Source: Oscillospiraceae bacterium (GTDB lineage: Bacteria > Bacillota > Clostridia > Oscillospirales > Oscillospiraceae). Taken from it: a DNA stretch of 10,224 nt. The stretch's first letter is position 1. The number at the start of each line of letters is the position of its first letter. The notes beneath the pieces were generated by a model, which worked only from the letters and a program-made list of their open reading frames with translations, ran no database searches and was not told the DNA's origin. Shown piece after piece: positions 6,770 through 10,224 of this stretch. Location of the stretch: NCBI GenBank assembly GCA_028691385.1, contig JAQUZL010000074.1, forward strand, positions 1 to 10,224. Reading direction: 5' to 3'. Made by a program: the position numbers and the translations under genes.

Positions 6770-6798
6770 ATGTTAACAGTTTTCTGCCGCTGTGTCAA
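6770..6798 (-). promoter_or_regulatory. Promoter of the histidine operon (sigma-A type)
   Basis: A perfect TTGACA -35 box (6793-6798) is followed by a 17-base spacer and TAACAT (6770-6775). TG one base upstream of the -10 box makes an extended -10 element. Transcription would begin near 6762-6763, giving an untranslated leader of only about 33 bases before hisZ. That is too short for a T-box or a histidine leader peptide. Seen directly: the boxes and spacing. Inferred: that they are used, and that no longer transcript from a distal promoter exists. Confidence 0.7.
6771..6778. promoter_or_regulatory. Palindrome TGTTAACA over the his -10 box (possible operator)
   Basis: An exact 8-base palindrome overlaps five of the six bases of the histidine-operon -10 box, where a bound repressor would block RNA polymerase. 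Just downstream in the leader, GTAGT occurs twice with an 8-base period (as read on the plus strand, 6758-6769). Palindromes this short occur by chance, so a regulatory role is only a suggestion. Candidate binders are the HTH of HisB or the neighbouring WYL regulator. Confidence 0.3.
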
Positions 6799-6807
6799 GT
6801 TTCTTTC

Positions 6808-6823
6808 ATTGTACCACCACAAT
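6808..6823. promoter_or_regulatory. Inverted repeat ATTGT-N6-ACAAT upstream of the his promoter (possible operator)
   Basis: Two perfect 5-base half-sites are separated by six bases (ACCACC). The repeat lies 9 bases upstream of the his -35 box, at about -46 to -61 from the predicted his start, in the zone where activators often bind. It also lies in the leader-distal part of the divergent WYL gene's upstream region. Its position between two divergent genes, one a regulator, makes it a reasonable operator candidate, but it is short and unproven. Confidence 0.35.
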
Positions 6824-6898
6824 ATCGCTATTTCGACCGATCCGGGTGGTCTTTTTTTGAAAAAATTTGTGAAAATATTGAATACCGCCGCAACTTTT

Positions 6899-6927
6899 TT
6901 GCAGGGCTGTACAAAATCTGCTATACT
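6899..6927 (+). promoter_or_regulatory. Likely promoter of the WYL regulator gene
   Basis: TATACT (6922-6927) is preceded by TG one base upstream (extended -10) and lies 17 bases downstream of a weak -35 box, TTGCAG (6899-6904). The predicted start near 6934 would leave a leader of only about 15 bases, which begins at the ribosome binding site. That is short but workable. The extended -10 could compensate for the poor -35. Confidence 0.5.
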
Positions 6928-6935
6928 ATGTCAAA

Positions 6936-6942
6936 AAGGAGG
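6936..6942 (+). promoter_or_regulatory. Ribosome binding site of the WYL regulator gene
   Basis: AAGGAGG, an excellent match, lies 7 bases before the ATG at 6950. It fixes the start there and excludes the longer open frame that begins at 6770, whose first 60 codons would run across both divergent promoters. Confidence 0.85.
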
Positions 6943-6949
6943 CGATTCC

Positions 6950-7936
6950 ATGGCAAAATTTGAACGGCAGAAGCTGAAACTGCTCTATTTGCTGGACTAT
7001 CTCAGCAAGGCGTCCGATGAGCACCATCCCGTCACCGTCGCGCAGATCATTGCCTATCTTGCCGCGCAGGGCATTCCCGCCGAACGCAAGAGCATCTATG
7101 CCGATGTGGAAGCGCTGATTGACTACGGCTTGGACATTGTGCAGCTGCGCGGCCGGGGCGGCGGCTACTTTTTGACCAACCGCAAATTCGAGCTGCCGGA
7201 GCTGAAGCTGCTGGCGGACTCGGTGCAGTCCTCCCGCTTCATCACCGAAAAGAAATCGCTTTCTCTCATCAGGAAGATCGAATCGCTGACCAGCGATCAC
7301 GAGGCCAAGTCCCTGCAGCATCAGGTGGTGGTCATGGGGCGGGTCAAGACCATGAACGAGAGCATCTATTATAATGTGGACAAGCTGAACCACGCCATCG
7401 CCGCCGACCGGCAGATCACCTTTCAGTATTTTGAGTATGCGCCGGACAAGTCGCAGATTTTACGTCGGGGCGGCGCGCGCTACCGCGTGAGTCCCTTCGC
7501 GCTGTGCTGGGCGGATCAAAATTACTATCTGATTTGCTACGAAACTGCCGCGCAGCAGCGCAAGCACTTCCGGGTGGACAAGATGCTCCGCATCACCGTG
7601 ACCGACACGCCGCGGGACGGGCATGAGGTGTTCTCCAAAATTGACCTTGGCCAGTATGAGCAGCAGCTGTTCGATATGTTTTCCGGCACGGCAACCATTG
7701 TGCGGATGCGCTTCCTCAACCGACTGGCCGGCGCGGTCATTGACCGATTCGGCAAGGACATTAACCTGATTCCGGCGGACGACGCGCATTTCAGCGTATC
7801 CGTGCCCGTTGTGGTGAGTCCGCGCTTCTTCGGATGGCTGGCCGGCTTCGGCGCGGACGCCGAGCTGCTGGCGCCGGCGCAGGTTCGCGCGCAGATGCGC
7901 GACGAAATCGAGGCAATTGCCGCGCTTTACCGCTGA
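6950..7936 (+). CDS. WYL-domain transcriptional regulator (winged helix + WYL + C-terminal WCX-like region)
   Basis: This 328-residue protein is a predicted DNA-binding regulator with three parts. Residues 1-75 form a winged helix-turn-helix: RQKLKLLYLLDYLSKAS, then AERKSIYADVEALIDYGLDI as the recognition part, then a GRGGGYFL wing. A WYL domain spans about 137-215. It contains YRVSPFALCWADQNYYLICYE, in which YYL replaces the W-Y-L core, plus a following FRVDKM segment. The C-terminal 245-325 resembles a WCX extension (TATIVRMRFL...VIDRFG...). WYL domains sense nucleic acids or small ligands in studied cases; the effector here is unknown. It is transcribed divergently from the histidine operon across 220 bases, so local control of that operon or of itself is plausible. 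The same neighbourhood also holds holB and ricT, so it could equally control other genes. Confidence 0.9.
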   Translation: MAKFERQKLKLLYLLDYLSKASDEHHPVTVAQIIAYLAAQGIPAERKSIYADVEALIDYGLDIVQLRGRGGGYFLTNRKFELPELKLLADSVQSSRFITEKKSLSLIRKIESLTSDHEAKSLQHQVVVMGRVKTMNESIYYNVDKLNHAIAADRQITFQYFEYAPDKSQILRRGGARYRVSPFALCWADQNYYLICYETAAQQRKHFRVDKMLRITVTDTPRDGHEVFSKIDLGQYEQQLFDMFSGTATIVRMRFLNRLAGAVIDRFGKDINLIPADDAHFSVSVPVVVSPRFFGWLAGFGADAELLAPAQVRAQMRDEIEAIAALYR

Positions 7937-7974
7937 TTCCAGAAAAAACAGTAGCCGAATACGCGAAAATGCGA

Positions 7975-7980
7975 TATAAT
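7975..7980 (+). promoter_or_regulatory. Likely -10 box of the holB promoter
   Basis: A perfect TATAAT lies in the 101-base gap between the WYL gene and holB. The hexamer 17 bases upstream (TAGCCG, 7952-7957) is a poor -35, so strength is uncertain. Transcription would start near 7987 and give a leader of about 50 bases. No intrinsic terminator is seen after the WYL gene, so read-through from it is also likely. Confidence 0.45.
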
Positions 7981-7993
7981 ATATTCTAACCAT

Positions 7994-8007
7994 CGCGCGG
8001 TAGCGCG
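7994..8007 (+). other. GC hairpin in the holB leader
   Basis: CGCGC-GGTA-GCGCG forms a 5-base-pair all-GC stem with a 4-base loop, in the predicted untranslated leader of holB about 20 bases ahead of its ribosome binding site. No run of T follows, so it is not an intrinsic terminator. It may only affect mRNA stability, or be chance in GC-rich DNA. Confidence 0.35.
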
Positions 8008-8027
8008 GCAAATCCCAATGACGATTT

Positions 8028-8031
8028 GGAG
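8028..8031 (+). promoter_or_regulatory. Ribosome binding site of holB
   Basis: GGAG lies six bases before the ATG at 8038. It decides for this ATG and against the in-frame TTG at 8026, which lies on top of the ribosome binding site. Confidence 0.7.
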
Positions 8032-8037
8032 CATCCT

Positions 8038-8994
8038 ATGGACACTGAACTTTTGCTGGGAAACGAGCGCATCAAAACGCGGCTGTACGCGGCCATTCGC
8101 GCGGAAAGCCTGTCGCACTGCTATCTCATCAGTGGGCCGCAAGGCTCTGGGCGCAAACCGCTGCTGCGGCTGCTTTCGGCCGGTTTCCAGTGCAGCGCCG
8201 CGCCATCCCAGCGCCCGTGCCTGCGCTGCGCGCAGTGCCGCAAGGTGCTGGCCGGGACGCACCCGGACGTCATCATTGTCGATGACCCGGACAAGCAGAG
8301 CGTGTCCGTGGAGCAGGTGCGCAATGCCCGCGCCGACGCCTATATTCAGCCCAACGAGGGCAACAAGAAGCTCTATATTTTCCCCCGGGCGCAGAATCTC
8401 TCGCCCCAATGCCAGAACACCCTACTGAAAATCATGGAAGAGCCGCCGGAATACGGCGTGTTTCTGCTGGTGACCGATAACCCGGAAAAGCTGCTGCCCA
8501 CCATCCGCAGCCGGGCGGCAGAGCTTGCCCTTTCCCCGCTGCCGCAGCCGGTCGTGCTGGCCGCGTTGCAGCGCCGGTTTCCCACGCAGAGCGCCGATGC
8601 GCTGCAGCAGGCAGCCATCGCCGGAAGCGGTTTTCTCGGCAGCGCCATCGCGCAGCTGGGCGCAGACGCCGCCGTTTTGGAAAGTACCAAAACCTTTGCG
8701 GCAGTCTTTGCCAAAAACGACCGTCTTGGCCTGATCGCCCTCACCACATCCATGGAGCGCATGAACCGCGACGCGCTGCGCCGGGAGCTGGAGGACTGGT
8801 TGGAGCTGACCGGGCAGGCGCTGCTTAGCCGCGCGGGCGCGTCCGGCGTGCGCGCGCTTGCCAAAACCATGGGCGCTGCACGCACCAAGCAGGCGCTGCT
8901 TTCCGCCACCCAGGCGCTGCGCCGCGCCATCGAATACTGCAACGCCAACGTCGGCGCTGCCCACACGCTGGGCATGCTTGCCGCCGATTTGTAA
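8038..8994 (+). CDS. holB: DNA polymerase III subunit delta prime (clamp-loader subunit)
   Basis: This 318-residue AAA+ clamp-loader subunit helps load the beta sliding clamp on primed DNA at the replication fork. The N-terminus LLGNERIKTRLYAAIRAESLSHCYLISG is the typical entry to the AAA+ core. The P-loop reads GPQGSGRK (33-40), with Arg where the Walker A Lys is expected. A Zn-binding module has Cys52, Cys61, Cys64 and Cys67 (C-x8-C-x2-C-x2-C). VSVEQVRNAR, KLYIFPRAQNLSPQCQNTLLK and EEPPE (134-138) follow the family pattern. The usual S-R-C arginine-finger motif reads SRA (158-160). The C-terminal helical collar region is poorly conserved, as usual. A weakened P-loop agrees with delta prime being an ATP-independent subunit in E. 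coli. It is followed 31 bases later by ricT, a neighbour it has in many Firmicutes. Confidence 0.93.
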   Translation: MDTELLLGNERIKTRLYAAIRAESLSHCYLISGPQGSGRKPLLRLLSAGFQCSAAPSQRPCLRCAQCRKVLAGTHPDVIIVDDPDKQSVSVEQVRNARADAYIQPNEGNKKLYIFPRAQNLSPQCQNTLLKIMEEPPEYGVFLLVTDNPEKLLPTIRSRAAELALSPLPQPVVLAALQRRFPTQSADALQQAAIAGSGFLGSAIAQLGADAAVLESTKTFAAVFAKNDRLGLIALTTSMERMNRDALRRELEDWLELTGQALLSRAGASGVRALAKTMGAARTKQALLSATQALRRAIEYCNANVGAAHTLGMLAADL

Positions 8995-9025
8995 AGCCGC
9001 GCACTGCGGCAGATAGGAGTACCCA

Positions 9026-10224
9026 ATGGACGAAGAAATTCGCAATGCCGACGCGGCGTCGGACAGACCCGCCATCGCTATTGACGTCAACGCGCCCGAT
9101 TTGAACGCAGCGGTCACCGTTGTGGACGTTCACTTTAAGCCGGGCGGCAAAAACTACTTTTTTGATCCCCACGACCTCGTTTTGAAGTCGGGCGATCATG
9201 TCATCATTGAAACAACCCAAGGCATTGAGTTTGGCTGCTGCGGCTCCGGGTGCCACGTTGTCCGGGAAAAGGACGTGGTGCGTCCGCTGCGCAGCGTGCT
9301 GCGCGTGGCCACCGAGCAGGATGAGCATCTTGTGGCCGAGCTGAAGGCCAAGGAAAAGAAGGCCTTTGGCATCTGCATGGAGAAAATTGAAGCGCTGGGA
9401 CTGGAAATGCAGCTGGTATCGGCAGAATATGCCTTTGACGGCTCAAAAATCCTGTTTTTCTTCACCGCTGACGGCCGCATCGACTTCCGGGAGCTGGTCA
9501 AGGCGCTCGCGTCTATTTTCCGCACGCGCATTGAGCTGCGCCAGATCGGCGTGCGCGATAAGGCCAAAATGGTGGGCGGACTCGGCTGCTGCGGCAGACC
9601 CTTCTGCTGCTCGGAATTTCTGAGCGACTTCCAGCCGGTGTCCATCAAAATGGCCAAAACCCAGTCACTGAGCCTCAATCCCACCAAGATTTCCGGCACC
9701 TGCGGCAGGCTTATGTGCTGCCTGAAATATGAGCAGGAAGCCTATGAGGATTTGCTCAAAACCTCACCGAAAAACGACTCTCTGGTGGACACGCCTGATG
9801 GCCGCGGCAGCGTCATCGACGTGAGCCTGCTCAAGCAGACCGTCAAGGTGCGGCTGGAAAACGAGCCGGACACCATTAAGGCCTATCGCAACGAGGACGT
9901 GTATGTTCTGCGCAGCGGCAAGGCCAAAAAGACCGACCTGCCCATCCCGAGAGATTTTGCGCCCATCTCATCCAAGCCGCGCAAGGTGGCCGAACAGCCG
10001 CCGGTGGAAACGCCGATTTTTGAGCCGGTCATCATCCGCGCCGTCACCGCGCCGGAAGTGACCGCTGAAGCGCCGGAGGGGAAGCCGGACGCAAAACAGT
10101 CGCGCCGCCGCAGACGCGGCCATGGCGTCCCGGATGGCGCAGCGCAGGAGCGCAGCGCGGAAGCGCCCAAAAAGCCGGCACGGGAAGCTTCCGAAGCGCA
10201 AAAGAAGCCGGCGGGGACGCCTTT
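9026..10224 (+). CDS. ricT: PSP1-domain protein RicT (YaaT), C-terminus beyond the window
   Basis: At least 399 residues are visible and no stop is reached. In B. subtilis, RicT (YaaT) with RicA and RicF forms a Fe-S-cluster Y-complex that guides RNase Y in mRNA maturation and affects Spo0A phosphorylation. The PSP1 core covers about 30-300: VDVHFKPGGKNYFFDP, the block QIGVRDKAKMVGGLGCCG, FCC (193-195) and GTCGRLMCCLKYE, with Cys188/189, 194/195, 226 and 231/232 in conserved positions. Unlike the approximately 275-residue B. subtilis protein, it has about 28 extra N-terminal residues, an additional CCGSGC (71-76), and a Pro/Ala/Lys/Arg-rich tail from about 310, including five consecutive Arg (360-364). 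AGGAG 6 bases ahead fixes the ATG. The gene probably forms an operon with holB. Confidence 0.93.
   Translation, partial: MDEEIRNADAASDRPAIAIDVNAPDLNAAVTVVDVHFKPGGKNYFFDPHDLVLKSGDHVIIETTQGIEFGCCGSGCHVVREKDVVRPLRSVLRVATEQDEHLVAELKAKEKKAFGICMEKIEALGLEMQLVSAEYAFDGSKILFFFTADGRIDFRELVKALASIFRTRIELRQIGVRDKAKMVGGLGCCGRPFCCSEFLSDFQPVSIKMAKTQSLSLNPTKISGTCGRLMCCLKYEQEAYEDLLKTSPKNDSLVDTPDGRGSVIDVSLLKQTVKVRLENEPDTIKAYRNEDVYVLRSGKAKKTDLPIPRDFAPISSKPRKVAEQPPVETPIFEPVIIRAVTAPEVTAEAPEGKPDAKQSRRRRRGHGVPDGAAQERSAEAPKKPAREASEAQKKPAGTP

Noticed and set aside
6813..6850. Inverted ACCACC...GGTGGT with a 26-base interval
   Set aside because: Six bases of low complexity; no extension of the stem and no context to support function.
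6835..6858. Weak hairpin GACC...GGTC followed by seven T, resembling a plus-strand terminator
   Set aside because: The stem is only 4-5 pairs, no plus-strand gene or promoter is seen upstream of it, and poly-A/T tracts are common in this AT-rich intergenic segment. It could be an attenuator only if an unseen promoter exists.
6770..6949. N-terminal extension of the WYL protein by 60 codons from an ATG at 6770
   Set aside because: It has no ribosome binding site, crosses both predicted promoters, reads as non-protein-like sequence, and a perfect AAGGAGG precedes the ATG at 6950, where the winged helix begins.
8026..8037. TTG start of holB four codons upstream
   Set aside because: The TTG overlaps the ribosome binding site GGAG that serves the ATG at 8038; family N-termini match the ATG.
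7937..8037. Terminator after the WYL gene
   Set aside because: The only good stem (7994-8007) is not followed by T residues, and it lies downstream of the holB -10 box.
1..10224. CRISPR arrays, insertion sequences, prophage, tRNA/rRNA genes, toxin-antitoxin or defence genes
   Set aside because: No regularly spaced repeats, transposase motifs, terminal inverted repeats, tRNA-like cloverleaf or defence domains were seen on either strand; the window is housekeeping in character.

Overview
The window is a stretch of GC-rich chromosome (roughly 60% GC by eye) that looks like a clostridial Firmicute, perhaps of the Oscillospiraceae/Ruminococcaceae type. The evidence is a short-form HisG with HisZ, a B. 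subtilis-like hisZGDBHAFI(E) gene order, the Firmicute holB-ricT pair, a WYL regulator, and strong AGGAGG-type ribosome binding sites. No phage, insertion sequence, CRISPR array, tRNA or rRNA is visible. The assignment to a group is inference.

Minus strand, 6729 down to 1: a compact histidine operon in the order hisZ-hisG-hisD-hisB-hisH-hisA-hisF-hisI-hisE, followed by a VOC/glyoxalase-fold gene cut by the window edge. Most junctions overlap by four bases (ATGA/GTGA) or are separated by 14 bases or fewer, so the genes are almost certainly co-transcribed and translationally coupled. HisZ-HisG start the pathway from ATP and PRPP. HisE and HisI remove pyrophosphate and open the ring, HisA isomerises, HisH-HisF make IGP, HisB dehydrates it, and HisD makes histidine. 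The aminotransferase HisC and a histidinol-phosphate phosphatase are not in the window.

The most unusual element is hisB. It encodes an N-terminal Cro/CI (XRE)-type helix-turn-helix of about 63 residues in frame with a complete imidazoleglycerol-phosphate dehydratase. The operon has a good sigma-A-type promoter only about 35 bases from the hisZ start, which leaves no room for a T-box or a leader-peptide attenuator. An enzyme carrying a DNA-binding fold inside an operon without the usual RNA leader suggests possible autoregulation (a 'trigger enzyme'). This is a hypothesis, not something the sequence proves.

Plus strand, 6950 to the end: a divergent WYL-domain transcriptional regulator, then holB (clamp-loader delta prime subunit) behind its own TATAAT box, then ricT/yaaT (PSP1 domain). 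RicT runs off the window with an unusual N-terminal extension, extra cysteines and a basic low-complexity tail. The 220-base hisZ-WYL intergenic region holds both divergent promoters and a dyad that could be an operator.
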